From: Cristatella mucedo
Lineage: Eukaryota; Bryozoa; Phylactolaemata; Cristatellidae
DNA: 64,000 bases
Direction: 5' to 3'
Assembly (NCBI GenBank): GCA_009760855.2
Contig: WPIO01000045.1
Coordinates: 2,683,501-2,747,500 of the forward strand
Positions 23,335-35,334 of the stretch are shown here, in pieces. Below the pieces are notes generated by a model. That model saw nothing but the letters and a program-made list of their open reading frames with translations, had not been told where the DNA came from and ran no database searches. The position numbers and the translations under genes are program-made. Position 1 is the first letter of the stretch. Each line of letters begins with the position of its first letter.

Positions 23335-24190
23335 GTAATCTGCTGCAGCAACTAAGAAACTGAATGCTTGCCTTGCCGACATTCGATCCTAGATGTCGGA
23401 AAACTTCTTGAAAATAAATGACGATGCAACTAAACTGCTGCTCATAGGACACCCTAAGCGTGCGGCCGGATTAAAAGGCTTTGGTCTTCAAATAGGTAAT
23501 GCTGTCGAGCAACAAAAGCCACGTTCTCAAAATTTAGGTGTCGTTTTCGATAGCTGCCTAAATTTTAAAACCTTCATCCAGAAGACTGCTTCTACAGCTA
23601 ACCAACAAATCATATCCTTATTTATGATTAAGAGCTGCCTTGCAGCGTGGCTTTCAAATCATTTAACTGGCTCTTTGGCTCTGTCTCAGCTTGATTATTG
23701 TAATTCCCTTTTAGCTGGGCTGCCAAAGAAAGCAAATTGGCTACCGCAGCTGGCTATTAATAAGGCTGAAAGGCAAGTCTTCAAGTCTGAGAGGTTTGAG
23801 CACGTGCCTCCTATGCTAAAAGAGCAAGGATGGATGCTGGTTGATCAGAAAATACAGAACACAATTCTTAGGCTGGCACACCACGGCCTGGTTTCTTTGT
23901 ACCTAGCCGAACTGCTGCACCGGTTTCAGCCTGTTCGCGCCCTCAGGTCTTGTGTGGACAATAAATTAGCTGTTTCATTCCTCCGCTTAGAGACAGTTGA
24001 CGACAGAAGCTTTAGCTCTGCAGGTCCTAGACTGTGGAACTCGTTTCCACAGTCTAGGTGGTGGTGGCTACCGAATGCGTACCAAAAGCCGCTTAGGCTG
24101 TGAGTGTGCGATAAAAAACTCTCCTGCGTAACACCGACATAGCCTTTTTGGCTTTCTAGAAATACAGACTGAGAAAAATTAAGGCTACTT
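23335..24190 (+). mobile_element. LINE-B, 5'-truncated copy
   Basis: Reads MSENFLKINDDATKLLLIGH, PKRAAGLKGFGLQIGNA, NLGVVFDSCLNFKTFIQK and SQLDYCNSLLAGLPKK, then a C-terminal region close to that of 32520-33480. One frame is open from 23393 to 24103. It begins near the ATEKLNACLADIRS-equivalent site. Confidence 0.88.
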
Positions 24191-24662
24191 CCTTCATTCA
24201 TAATTACTTAAAAACCAACTGCTATATACACCCCAGTATTGGAAACTCTGGTGATTTCTTAAACTGGGTTTATCCTACATACTTAGTGTCACTAGAAAGA
24301 ATCATATGCCCATTAACTTATCTTCCTTACTAAAATTTATGCATCAAATTTACAGGCACGATATAGTCAAAATGTAGTGACTCTCTAGAGCTAGCTTTTC
24401 TAGCCAGAATCGGTCAACTAAACACCCACTTAATACAGGATTATTATTTTCTATGAGATTGTCACTACGTACACGTGGCCGAATTTTCTCTATGACTACG
24501 GTGGTGAATATAGTTGTAGTTATCATCACAGTGCTCTTTTCTTTGTTTCAAACATCTCTTTATTTTATATAGGAATTCGTCCGAATGACTATACCATTGG
24601 CCTACAAAGGTGAAAACACATCATTGACAGGTACGTAACAAAACCACACAATTCACAATATC
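24191..24662. other. Intron, no recognised feature
   Basis: Nothing recognised between the LINE-B and LINE-A copies. Confidence 0.4.
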
Positions 24663-25870
24663 AAAATTAGAATAACAATGATAATATTAATACACTCGAT
24701 AAAGCCCCTGAGAGAACTTGATCTCTTTCGAGGCGTTTTAAGTTTGCTGAAAAGGAAACACGTTCGAATGGAGAGTGGTGTCATGCTTGATAAACAACAA
24801 GAGTAACATAGGGGTGACATGCACAGGGTCTGCATGCAAGTAGGTTAGTGGCAATATGCAACAGTCAGCACGCATTAGCAATATAATCAACAAATCACCG
24901 GGACTCACTCAATGCTGTCATAAATTGATGCGTTCTAAATTTCTTTAACATTTGGTCGAGTGAGGAGATGTAGTGACGCAAGTCGGAAGTGAGTTCAAGG
25001 CTTTGGGAACATACGAACTAAAGGCACGGTCTCCAAAGGATTTTATGTCTGTATGAGGTATTGGTAAACTTTTGGATTCCGAAAAGTGGGTGGTACGATG
25101 TTTGGCCTGCTTGTGGAAGTAGATCTGAGGAGTAGGCTAGAGCCAAAGAATGAAGTGACCTAAAAGTGAGGGACGAAACCCTGAAGTCGATCCGTTGCTT
25201 GACTAGTAGCCAATGCCGGTCTGCCAGAATTTGTGCGATGTGGCAACTGTGAAGCTAACGACAGACAAGCCTAAATGCAAAGTTTTGCATCAGCTGTAAC
25301 TGCCTGATTATACATAGCTATAATCCAGCAATGAGTTGCAGAAGTCAAGACGGGATGTAACGAATGCATGCACCAACTTAGAAGTGGTATCCTTCTCTAA
25401 ACAAGCCCGAATTTTAGCAATGTTATGTATCTGAAAGTAGGCAGACTTGACTGTGGAGCTGATGCGGTCGTCTAACGAAAGGTCACTTTGAAAAAAAATT
25501 CTAGCTGATTTAACAGCCTCTTTTTGTATGATGACGGAAGAGCTTTTACGGCTATCACCACCGTTTGCAGTGGCGATAACGGATCGCCCATCACAGGATT
25601 CGAACCCACAACCTCGAGGACGAGGTCGTGAAAAGCAACCGCCTTACCTAGTGAGCTATTATGGCTTTGGAACATGACACCTAGATTTCGCGAAGATTCA
25701 ATAGGAGATATGCTGCCAGAGCCAATTTTGAGCGTATGCCTTTCCAGTGTCTGTGTTGCACTTTGTTTTCTTATAACTAGTAAATTAGTTGTATCATCTT
25801 TCAATAAAAGAAAATTTGCTGCCACCCATGTGCGATGTCATCAATAAATGCAGCAAGGAATTTGAGAGAA
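24663..25870 (-). mobile_element. LINE-A, 5'-truncated, carrying a SINE-B insertion
   Basis: 3' UTR at the left (GAGAACTTGATCTCTTTCGAG), then the C-terminal coding region. After the SINE-B at 25484-25672 it continues through MAANFLLLKDDTTNLLVI at about 25825. The LINE sequence is continuous across the insertion. Confidence 0.85.
25484..25672 (-). mobile_element. SINE-B inserted in LINE-A
   Basis: On its own strand: TAGCTCACTAGGTAAGGCGG (A box), GGGTTCGAATCCTG (B box), GGTGATAGCCGTAAAAGC and GAGGCTGTTAAATCAGCTAG. Flanks read CACTTTGAAA and GGCTTTGGAA, a plausible short target-site duplication (CTTTG-GAA). Confidence 0.88.
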
Positions 25871-26029
25871 TTCATAATAGCTGACCGCCTTGAGAGTAGC
25901 AAATTGAGCAGGCCATCGTGGTTGTGATCATCCTTGGCTATGTAATATTTAGGGCAGTCAGAATTATACCGCTTGAGGATTACTTAGAGTATTACGTTTC
26001 GAACGATTTGATGGTATAATCGTACTGTG

Positions 26030-26888
26030 ATATTTATTTATAACAATATTTATGCATATTTTCATAGTACCCTTGGAGAACTTAATATCTTTCTATGCAC
26101 TTTACATTGGTGGCACAGAAAAATCAATAGAATGGTTACCATGCTCAATGTTAACTTGCATAACATGTTTAGAGGTGGCATGCATAGGAACAGCATGCAA
26201 ATATGGTTAGTGCCAGCATCCACGACGTCACCTCACCTAAGCGCAAAAATAGCAAATCATATCTGCTAAATGCCGAGATAAATAGGTGTTTTTATTTTTT
26301 TAATGTAGTCAAGTCAGGGGAAATGGTGATGCAAGTCGGGAGTGATTTCTAGCCTGTTGGAATTATACTAAGTAAAGACTGGCCTCCAAATATTTTTAGG
26401 TTGGTACGAGTTATAGTTAAACAGTTAGATTCCGAAAAGCCACTGGCACTATGCTTAGCCTGGAAAGGGATAAGATCTTATATATAGACTAGAGCCAAAT
26501 AATGAAGTGACCTAAAATTGAGTGAAAGAACCCTGAAGTCGAAGCGTTTCTTGACTGGAAGCTAGTTTATTTCAGCAAGTAGTTGTGTGGTGTGACAACT
26601 GGGACGCTCACGACAGACAAGCCTTGCCGCAAAGTTTTGCACCAACCGTTAGCGCCTGATAGTAAAAGCACAGATACCACCAAGCAGTGAGTTACACAAG
26701 TGGAGAAGGGAGGTCGCAAATGCGGCAAGCCATTTAGATCTGGTATCCCTGTCTGAGCAAGCCTGAATTTTTGCAATGTTAAGTAGTTACTAGCAGGTAG
26801 CTTTGACTGTAGAGCTGGTTTTGTCCTCTAAAGAGAGATCACTCGGTAAAATGACGCCTAGAATTCGTGCAGATTCAAAGGGCTCTAA
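26030..26888 (-). mobile_element. LINE-A, degenerate copy
   Basis: Reversed 3' UTR (GAGAACTTAATATCTTTCTA, GGCATGCATAGGAACAGCAT) and C-terminal coding remnants. It ends near 26888 in the region before YPVKSARNLG. Confidence 0.75.
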
Positions 26889-26994
26889 TAATAACCAATA
26901 AAGTGGAAGAAAATGAAACTTCATTGCAAAATTGAAATGAGCCCAAACAAATCCTAAATAGATAAGGAATTGATCCCTGAGGGGCAATCTACCA

Positions 26995-27188
26995 ATGCAG
27001 CCAGAGGGTGTTGTAATGATACACTGGGTAAATCGGTTATTTTTCGCGACCTTGGCCCCAATGTTTTGATTTCGAATCCTGTGGTGGATGATTCTTTATT
27101 GCCGCTGCAAGCGGTGGTGAAAGCCGTAAAGGCTCTTCAGTCGCTATACAAAATAAGCTCTTCAATCAGCTAGTTATTATTATAGTAA
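26995..27188 (+). mobile_element. SINE-B
   Basis: TGGGTAAATCGGTTATTTTT (decayed A box), GATTTCGAATCCTGTGG (B box), GCAAGCGGTGGTGAAAGCC, then CAGTCGCTATACAAAATAAG and TTCAATCAGCTAGTTATTA. Confidence 0.82.
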
Positions 27189-27879
27189 TTAGCTATTTAC
27201 TTTTAGATGGACGTAAAATAAATAATACAGTAGAATGCTTTGAGGATTATGCCACCCATTTGAAATTGAGGGAAAAGCGTGCTACGATGGAAAACCCAAT
27301 AGAAACATTGATCTGCTGATGTGAAAGAAATATAAGCATGTCATGGTAAATTGGATTTAGTCAGGCAGAAAGTAGATTTCAGCCATGTCTCGGGCTAAGC
27401 ACACAGGTCAGTTTCCAATGGTTAAAATGTCGGTACGGAAATTGAACTATTGATAACCAGTTGCAGATCATTCATTTTTTAATCGTTTGTATGTTGACAT
27501 CAGCTGATATGTACAGTAACAAAGAGCGAAAATTCCGCTTAAAACAAGTTCCAACTGTATGCGGAGAACTCAAAAATCAGACAGTGTAACAAAGCTACGT
27601 GTGCTGAGATACGCCCAGAGCATGCAGCTCACTTTGGACCACAAATTTTAATAAATATTTTGTGCACAACCGACTGACTGTTATGAGTGTTAGGCTTTTT
27701 AATGCGTGCTATGTATATAAAACACCTCGCCGGCTCCTATGTATCAGTAATTCTGGAATCATTTTAGTTGCTGGATGATATGCATTGTTAATTGTTTTTC
27801 AGCTGGCTGTGGATACTGTTATGCAAGCTGGCCGGTTAGCCTTTCCATCTGAAAGTGCTGCAGATAAATAAATAAAGAA
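27189..27879. other. Intron, no recognised feature
   Basis: Nothing recognised. Confidence 0.35.
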
Positions 27880-28062
27880 ATACTAGCAGATTAAAAAGCC
27901 TCTTTCTTTTAGCTACAGAAGGGCCTTTACGGCTATCACCACCGCTTACCGTGGTGATAAAGGATCGCCCACCTCAGGATTCGAACCCAACGACCTCGGG
28001 GCCGAGGTCGTGAAAACCAACCGCCTTACTTAATGACCCATTACGACTCACCAGCCACGGTC
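27880..28062 (-). mobile_element. SINE-B
   Basis: On its own strand it has the B box GGTTCGAATCCTGAGG, the 10-bp-arm palindrome (27990-28011), GGTGGTGATAGCCGTAAAGG and GAGGCTTTTTAATCTGCTAG. Confidence 0.87.
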
Positions 28063-28254
28063 CCTGTGATTGTAGTTGAAGGTTTTATGTTGTGACATGT
28101 GTTATCCGCTCAACTAATTTTATTGACTTGCAGCCACCGCGTCTGTCAGCACTTTGACAAGTAAATCAGTTCAGCATTTACGTAAATTATTTGAGCCTAA
28201 TCTTATCACGATTTTTCTTAGCCAACCTATTCAGTAATATGCATGCAAATCAAT

Positions 28255-28774
28255 CCTCGCTGATCCTTGTTCATGGTCTTTTGGCTACGTTTGACCCTAT
28301 TGATCACAAAGTTGTGCTGGGTGCTTCTTATCTCGCCTGGGCATCATTGGCACTGTATTGCAATGTTTGAGGCCTTATCTGAGTGAGGAACTCCTGCAGA
28401 ACTGACACGAACCGGCAAAAAATCCAAGAAGCTGCCTAAAATTTACCAGACATTTCCCCAAAGGAATATAGAAAAACTTGTTTCTATTGCATGACGATAA
28501 AACCAACTTACTTGTTCGGGAATACTTTGCTATTACCTATATCAGATATCGTCGAGGCACGCTCAAAATCGGCTCTGCCGTGGTATTCTCTGTAGCATCC
28601 GCGAAAAATCTAGGTGCCTTGTCTTAAGGCGACCTTTCACTAGGCGATTGCATCCAATTCGCGTTCGCATTAGCCTATTTTAAGCAATGTTGCACTGCTA
28701 ATGGGTGGGCCTGCACAATTAGGGATCATTCATCCGATTCAGTCCAGGAATTATTGGTACCACATCTCGACTTT
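28255..28774 (+). mobile_element. LINE-A, old RT fragment
   Basis: Degenerate RT: FDPIDHKVVLG-like near 28290, then the SYLAWASLALY-equivalent segment, then KIGSAVVFSVASAKNLG-like near 28570-28620. It is continued at 29080-29390 after SINE insertions. Confidence 0.7.
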
Positions 28775-28914
28775 AGTAACCCACTGCTTCCTCTGGGCTG
28801 ACGAACCTTGGGGGTCGCCACACCTTTAAAGTAGGCAATGCATGATTGTCTGCTGCTGGATTCGAACCCATGACTTGGATTGTGAAGTGTGAGCGCCTTA
28901 AGCCTATAGTCAGT
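28775..28914 (-). mobile_element. tRNA-like SINE fragment
   Basis: Contains GGATTCGAACCCATGACTTG, a reversed B-box segment, and GAGCGCCTTAAGCC, a reversed A-box-like segment. The body differs from SINE-A and SINE-B, so the family is uncertain. Confidence 0.5.
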
Positions 28915-29079
28915 AAGTAAGACATTTGCTTTTCACGACCTCGGTCCCAAGATCGTGGATGCAAATTCTATGGTGGGTGATCCTTTAGCTTTGTTGCAAG
29001 CGGTGGTGATAGCTTGTAAGGCTGTTCTGTCGCTATAAAAGGAGGCTGATAAATTATCTAGTATTTTTTTTAAATCCAG
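28915..29079 (+). mobile_element. SINE-B, 5'-truncated
   Basis: Starts TTTGCTTTTCACGACCTCGG, then GGTGGGTGATCC, GCAAGCGGTGGTGATAGC and TCTGTCGCTATAAAAGGAGG, ending TATCTAGTATTTTTTTT. Confidence 0.8.
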
Positions 29080-29392
29080 AAGGTGTACTGCCCAATCCAT
29101 TCACATTCTAACCGTTGGTGCAAAACTCTGCAGCTATGCTTTTTCGATCGTGAGCGAAGCAGTAGCCCAATTATACAACTTCTCGCCAACCTGCACTGGC
29201 TTGCCATTAAGCAATATTTGACTTCAAGGTTGCGTCACTCTATTATAGGTCCCTTCATTTTCTGGTTCCAGCCTACTTATCAGATCTTTTGCCTCGCCAG
29301 ACTAAGCTTTGTACCACACGCTTCATGGAATCTAGGACGACCTGGTCTGTCAGAAGCCTTAACATTCACTGCTCTTGAAAGATAGCTAGATG
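29080..29392 (+). mobile_element. LINE-A, continuation of the 28.3 kb copy
   Basis: Reads the post-RT segment: QPLVQNSAAM-like, LLANLHWLAIKQYLTSRLRH, GPFIFWFQPTYQIF. These correspond to SAARLVCR, LHWLPVKQRIDFK and APAYLSD in better copies. Confidence 0.75.
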
Positions 29393-30424
29393 TATTTTGA
29401 AACATTTCACATGCTAATGTTTTCTCCACAGAAACTAATAAGTTGGTTGAAACAATAATGGTATTAAAACTATTGGGTCAACAGCCTTTTCCGACATTTT
29501 CGTTTTTGACATAAACCACAGCATTTTGGCATTTGGATGACCTCAATTATTTTAGATTTACCTTGTAGTATCTGCATACATATTTTATGTTAATAGTATA
29601 ATTATTTTTGGATTTACCGAGGTTGTTAGCCCGCTCAATTTTTTGCAAGTATTCAGCCATACGCCTACAACTATGCCTCATATTCTCCCTAGTTTAATTA
29701 CTTTATATTTAATAAGCGAGACTTCATAGTACGTGAATTTAGTCGGAATCCTTATGCAGACTATCGTTGTCATCCACTCTAAGCCAGAGTCATCTAAACT
29801 TAAGGTCTTTGGGCTCTTCGTATATCACGAGTTAAAATACTTGACACTGACTTTCCATTATACGGTTTTGTTATCCATTGCCACGACTTTCAAGATCGTC
29901 TTTTCTTAGTTGAAAGCTAGCTAACCTACAGGATTTCAAGTAACTCTCTAAAATGTATGCTTCTTCTATCAGAACAGCACCTCAAATTATATTTTTGTAA
30001 CTTACTACTAGAAAAATTAGCATCAGCAGGTTATTGAACTTGGTTGAATAAATGGCAGTCGAAGCCTCGTAGTCCGAAATGGCATCCCATTAGTTTTTTC
30101 TAGCTACGTATGCAATAATTATGAGGTACGTGACGAGCTTTTTAAATGCACAATGCTGTCATTGATCTTAGTAGGTTACGTAAATGCTGGTGCTTGCCGA
30201 AATTTTAAAAACTTTAGCGCTTCAATTTTAAAGTATATCAAATAAATTGTTAGAGCTAGTCACTACATCTGGGTAAGATCTGCTGTCAGCCTTTCGGTTC
30301 TAGGGCAATTTATCCATGGACGATTCAACCAATGCCTGTTCATGCTCAAGAGAAATTGAGTCAGCAATGAAAACTTTAACTATAAACTGTGGATAAGTTG
30401 TCTGTGGATCAAAAGGCTTAATAA
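29393..30424. other. Intron, no recognised feature
   Basis: About 1 kb AT-rich, nothing recognised. Confidence 0.4.
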
Positions 30425-30828
30425 TAATAATACTGATCATAATTCACTTGATAAAGCGCCCTCAGAGAACTTAATCTCTCTCTAGACCCTTTACATTTGC
30501 TGCAAAGGGAAATGCAATTGAATGGTAAGTAAAATCATGCTTGAAAAAACAAACAAAATGAATAATATTGTTAGGGGTGACATGCACAGGGTCAGCATGC
30601 AAATGTGGTTAGTGGCAGCATGCACAGTGTCAGCACGCATAAGCACATCAAGGAGGAATCAGAGGGACCCGCTAAATGCTGTCCTAAATAGGTGTGTTTG
30701 TAGGTTCATTTTAAATGTGGTCAGGTCAGGGGATGTTCTGACGCAGGTCGGGAGGGAGTTCCAGGCTTTGGGAGCATACGAACTAAATGCACGGTCTCCA
30801 AAGGATTTAAGGTTTGTGCGATATACCG
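30425..30828 (-). mobile_element. LINE-A, 3' part, split by LINE-B
   Basis: TAA-type tail, AAAGCGCCCTCAGAGAAC, reversed 3' UTR and the FKRNLK/SFGDRAF region up to AAGGTTTGTGCGATATA. It continues at 33503. Confidence 0.87.
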
Positions 30829-33502
30829 ACCTCCTGGCTGTCTAAACTTGTTTATAGAGGAGTTTTCACAGTTCCTCGCTAAAATAATTGTGTGTGACAG
30901 GCCGTTACTGATTGTAGGAGACTTCAATATTTACATCGACAACCCTAGCAACAGCCAGATACGCTCATTTCTTGACTGTCTGGAAAATTTTGGTTTGGCC
31001 CAACACGTTAATCATAGCACCCACGTCGGTGGCCGCATTCTAGATCTCGTGATCGCTAAGGATGTCCTCACCACTGACTTTGTGGTGTGCCCGCTGACCC
31101 TCTCAGATCATTGTTCGGTCTCGTTTACTGTTTCTGCTCCCTCGTACATGCAGGGCAATGTCGAATTTGCCAAACGACGTAACTTACAAGGCATTGACAT
31201 GGACAAGTTTTTAAAATCTGTTTGTGATGCAGGCCTTCTTGATCTGCATTCAGACTCGACCGACAGCCTCGATACCCTCACTGATGCGATAAACATGACA
31301 CTCAGGAGTGCTCTTGACAAGCATGCTCTCGTTCGCTCTATCCGTGTTCAAAGTCGTCAAGATTGCTTTCAATTTACAAAAAACTCCTTAAGATGTGCCG
31401 TGTTAAGAGCAGGCTGGAACGTCGTTTCAAGAAATTGGGGTCTGAGGCAGACCTAGTCAATTTTAAAGATTTCCTTCGAGTTTACACCCGAAAGCTTAAA
31501 AAAGCCAGGGTTTCTTTTTTCATTAGAAAACTGAATTCCTGCCAGTTGGACATTAAACAGATTTATAAGACAGTAAACCATTTACTGGCCAATGCTGTTA
31601 GGTCTGACTCCCCAGATATAAAGGGCTCAGCCGAAAAGTTTTCAGCCTTCTTTACTGGAAAAAATTGTGCACATTCGTGCATCCATTAAGCCCCACCACC
31701 AAAGCAATCGCCGTTCCTCAACCTGTGACCTTTCTTAAAAGGTTCTCTGATGTTTCTGCCTGTGATGTGGCTGCCTTGATAAGGTCTAGCAAAAAGAGAT
31801 CGTCTCCTGAAGACCCTATATCTTCATCTCTGTGGTCTTCACTTGCGGACCAACTTAGACCTGCCATAACCAAGATTTTTAATGCTTCTTTGAGAAAAGG
31901 GGTCGTCCCCGAGTCCTTCAAATCGGCAATCGTTAAACCTATTCTTAAAAAGCCTGGATTAGACACAGAGGTCCTAGCAAACTATCGTCCAGTTTCCCTT
32001 CTTCCGTTCTTATCAAAGATTCTTGAAAAAATTGTTGCTAAGCAGCTAGTTGAACATATTGAAAATAATGGAATGTCAGAAACATTTCAATCAGGTTTCA
32101 AGAGGCAGCACTCTACTGAAACTGGTCTCCTCCGTGTTAACAATGGCATTCTACGTGGCAACGACGACGGGAATGTCACTGCCCTAGCTCTGCTAGATCT
32201 GTCTGCTGCCTTCGACACTATTTATCACGAAGTTCTGATTGAACGATTGAGAACAACGATCGATCTGGCAGACGAAGCACTGGCGTGGCTTAAATCATAC
32301 TTGTTTGATCGTGTTCAATCCGTGTCGTGTGGGGGTCAGGTCTTAGACATGAGAAGGGTAACCTGTGGAGTCCCTCAAGGGTCTGTACTCGGTCCCTTGC
32401 TGTTCTCCATTTATACACAACCTCTGGGAAAAGTGATTAAAGCCCATGGAATAGGATATCACTTCTATTCTGACGATACTCAGTTTTATTTGTCATTTAA
32501 ACCGTCGGCATCTGCTGCAGCAACTGAGAAACTGAATGCTTGCCTTGCCGATATTCGATCCTTGATGTCGGAAAACTTCCTGAAATTAAATGACGATAAA
32601 ACCAAACTGCTTCTCATAGAACACCCTAAGCGTGTGGCTGGATTAAAAGGCTTTGCTGTTCTAATAGGTGATGCTATTGTGCGACCTTTACCACATGCTC
32701 GTAATCTAGGTGTCGTGTTCGACAGCTGCCTCAATTTCAAAAGCTTCATTCAGAAGACTGCCTCTACAGCTATCCATCACATCGGAGCCCTATTCAAGAT
32801 TAGAAGCTGTCTCCCACAGTGGCTTGTAAAAAATTGAACTAGCTCTTTAGTTCTGTCTCGGCTTGATTATTGTAATTCCTTTTTGGCTGGGCTACCAAAG
32901 AAAGCTATTATGCCACTACAGCGGACTATGAATATGGCTGCAAGGCTGGTCTTCAAGTCCCAGCGGTTTGAGCACGTGTCGCCTCTGCTGAAGGAGCTAG
33001 AATGGTTGCCGGTTGAGCAAAGGATACAGAGCAAAGTTCTTAAGCTTACCCACAAGGCCCGCCACGACTTGGCTCCTTCGTACCTAGCTGAACTGCTGCA
33101 TCAGTTTTAGCCTGTTCGCGCCCTCAGGTCCTGTGTGGACAATAAATTAGCTGTCCCATTCCTCCGCTTAAAGACAGTTGGCGACAGAAGCTTTAGCTCT
33201 GCAGGTCCTAGACTGTGGAGCTCGCTTCCACAATTCTTACGCAACGACATCTACTCTTCAACTGCCGACTATGGCACATCTTTTTCAACTGTCCCGGACT
33301 GCTACTTATATGCTACTCGCTACCTCAACTGCTCTCCTAACTCTGCTATGCTTCCCACTTTCTCTTTGTTGCGTGAGACAAAGTCTATTGGCTACCGAAT
33401 GCGTACCGAAAGCCGCTTAGGCTGTGAGTGGGCTATACAAAAATCTCCTGCGTAACACCCACATGGTCTTTTTGACTTTGTGGAGTTACTGAAGGAGATA
33501 CA
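30829..33502 (+). mobile_element. LINE-B (CR1/L2-type), best copy: endonuclease C-part plus reverse transcriptase
   Basis: A 2.67 kb non-LTR retrotransposon, 5'-truncated inside the apurinic-type endonuclease domain. RPLLIVGDFNIYID (30900-30940) and LTLSDHCSVSF (31098-31130) are endonuclease motifs. The RT follows in the 31665-32837 frame: KSAIVKPILKK, NYRPVSLLPFLSKILEKIV, HSTETGLLRV, LALLDLSAAFDTI, GVPQGSVLGPLLFSIY, YSDDTQFYLSF (catalytic YxDD), and FLKLNDDKTKLLL. The C-terminal domain (LEWLPVEQRIQ..., LAPSYLAELL) is in later frames. About four frame breaks or stops separate the pieces, so the copy is dead but young-looking. It sits inside a minus-strand LINE-A, whose two parts flank it. Tail: GTAACACCCACATGG...TTTGTGGAG without an obvious microsatellite. 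Confidence 0.92.
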
Positions 33503-33868
33503 TTACGAGGTATTGGTAGACTGTTGGATTCCGAAAAGCGGGTGGTACGATGCTTGGCCTGATGGGGTAGTATATCTGAAAGATAAGCTGGAGCCATAGA
33601 ATGAAGGGACCTAAAAGTGAGCGACAAAACCTTGAAGTCGATCTGTGGCTTGACTGGTAGCCAGTGCAGGTCGGCGAGAAGTCGAGTAATGTTGCAACTG
33701 CGATGCTCACGACAGACAAGTTTAGCTGTAGAGTTTTGCCCCAGCTGCAATCGCCTGATCGCACATGCTGGTAGGCCAGTAAGCAGTGAGTTGCAGGAGT
33801 CGAGACGGGATGTCACGAATGCATGGACCTACTTAGATGTGGTATCTTTATCTAAACAAGCCCGGCTT
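33503..33868 (-). mobile_element. LINE-A, 5' part of the copy split by LINE-B
   Basis: Resumes at TTACGAGGTATTGGTAGAC, reading (minus) TRLLADLHWLPVKPQIDFK, LTFRSLHSMAPAYLSDI and RLDSCNSLLTGLPACAIRRL. It is truncated near the ARACLDKDT segment at 33868. Confidence 0.88.
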
Positions 33869-34157
33869 CTGAATGAATCGTCGATGATGAATCGTCCGCG
33901 AGGACCAGTCCATGGATAAGTCGTCCGGAGACCGCTAGTGCATTCCCAGTCCGTGTATCTGCTAGAATGTAAGAGGTAGGTAGCCATAGTAAAATGCGCG
34001 TGAGTATCAGAGGAAGCTGCTGGCTTTGAACTAGTATGTGATATATTCCAATGTCAATATGAGCTGTCCTGTTTGAACAACGTCTAATTTTAGCAAACAC
34101 TCCCCAGGTTCTCATATAAGAAATGCACCTAATTTCAGTGAACATGTTGTCATAATT

Positions 34158-34608
34158 CATGTTTATCTCCGTCGGTAACTTCAAAAAGGCTATGTAGGTG
34201 TTACTCGGTAGAGTTGTGTACAGCCCACTCGAAGCCTAAGCGGCTTTCGGTACCCATTCGGTAGCCAACAGACTTCATCTCAAGCCACAAAGAGCACGTG
34301 GGAAGCAAGCAGAGTCTGGAGAGCAGTTGAGGTAGTGAGTAGCATGGAAGTAGCAGCTCAGGACCGCTGAAAAGAATGAACCATAGTCGGCAGCAGGAGA
34401 GTAGTTTTAGCTGCGTAAGAATTGTGGTAGCAAGTTCCACAGTCTATGACGTGCAGAGCTAAACCTTCTGTCGCCAACGGTCTTTAAGGGGAAGAATGGA
34501 ACAGCTAATTTATAGTCCATACAGGACCTGAAGGCATGAAGAGGCTGAAACTTGTGCGGCAGTTTAGCTAGGTGTGGATGAGCCCAGCCGTGATAGCCTT
34601 GGTGAACT
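34158..34608 (-). mobile_element. LINE-B, 3' fragment in opposite orientation to 30829-33502
   Basis: Reversed match to 33050-33480 (AGGCTATGTAGGTGTTAC, GCGGCTTTCGGTACCCATTC, TGGCAGCAGGAGAGTAG-like blocks, GTTTAGCTAGGTG). With the neighbouring plus copy it forms an inverted repeat with a ~670 bp spacer. Confidence 0.85.
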
Positions 34609-35334
34609 CATAGAACATTCTGACCTCGAACTCTCGCTACTTGGTTAAATAATGCATTCACTGTTTTAACCTGAAACCTGACAACAAATGTAAAATTTTA
34701 TTTTATATCTTCACCATGCTAAAATACGATAACTATTCAGATAAAGCCTTTATTGTTTCGTATTATTTACTTATTTGAATTTATAAGTCACCGGAATATA
34801 GCAGTGGAGTTGCTGTCAGCCAAATTATTTCACGTGTCAACACTTTCTAGATTTCGGAGAGATATCTCTGCCCCAACAACAAACATTTTAAATTCGCAGC
34901 CGTACTTTTGACTCTCCAGCCCCTCTGAAAGCAGAAGCTGATCTGCAAGTAATTTAAAATTGCAAGCCAGATTAACAAAGCCTAAGAAACTGTAGACCGA
35001 AATTCCTTCTTCCATCCTCGCCCAGACACTTAAAAGGATGGTTTCAGAGCATTGAGACCACTGCATTCATGTATCAGATTTTTTTACCATATTCGAAATG
35101 GAATTTAGATATAATCTTTACTCTGAAGCTTTTTCACTATGGTTGATATGAAATTTGTAACAATTCTGATTAAATTATAGCCTAATTGATTATCCTTCTT
35201 GAAGTTGAATTTAATAAATACCCCATTCTTTTGGCGAAAATCTCCACCCTCATGGCAATTTTTTTAAATTTTATTACATGCTTTATGTCCCACCTCAGTA
35301 GAAGATCATCTTTTGAGCCCTTAATAGATGGTTT
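34609..35334. other. Intron, no recognised feature
   Basis: AT-rich. A minus frame at 34830-35066 has no recognisable domain. Confidence 0.35.
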
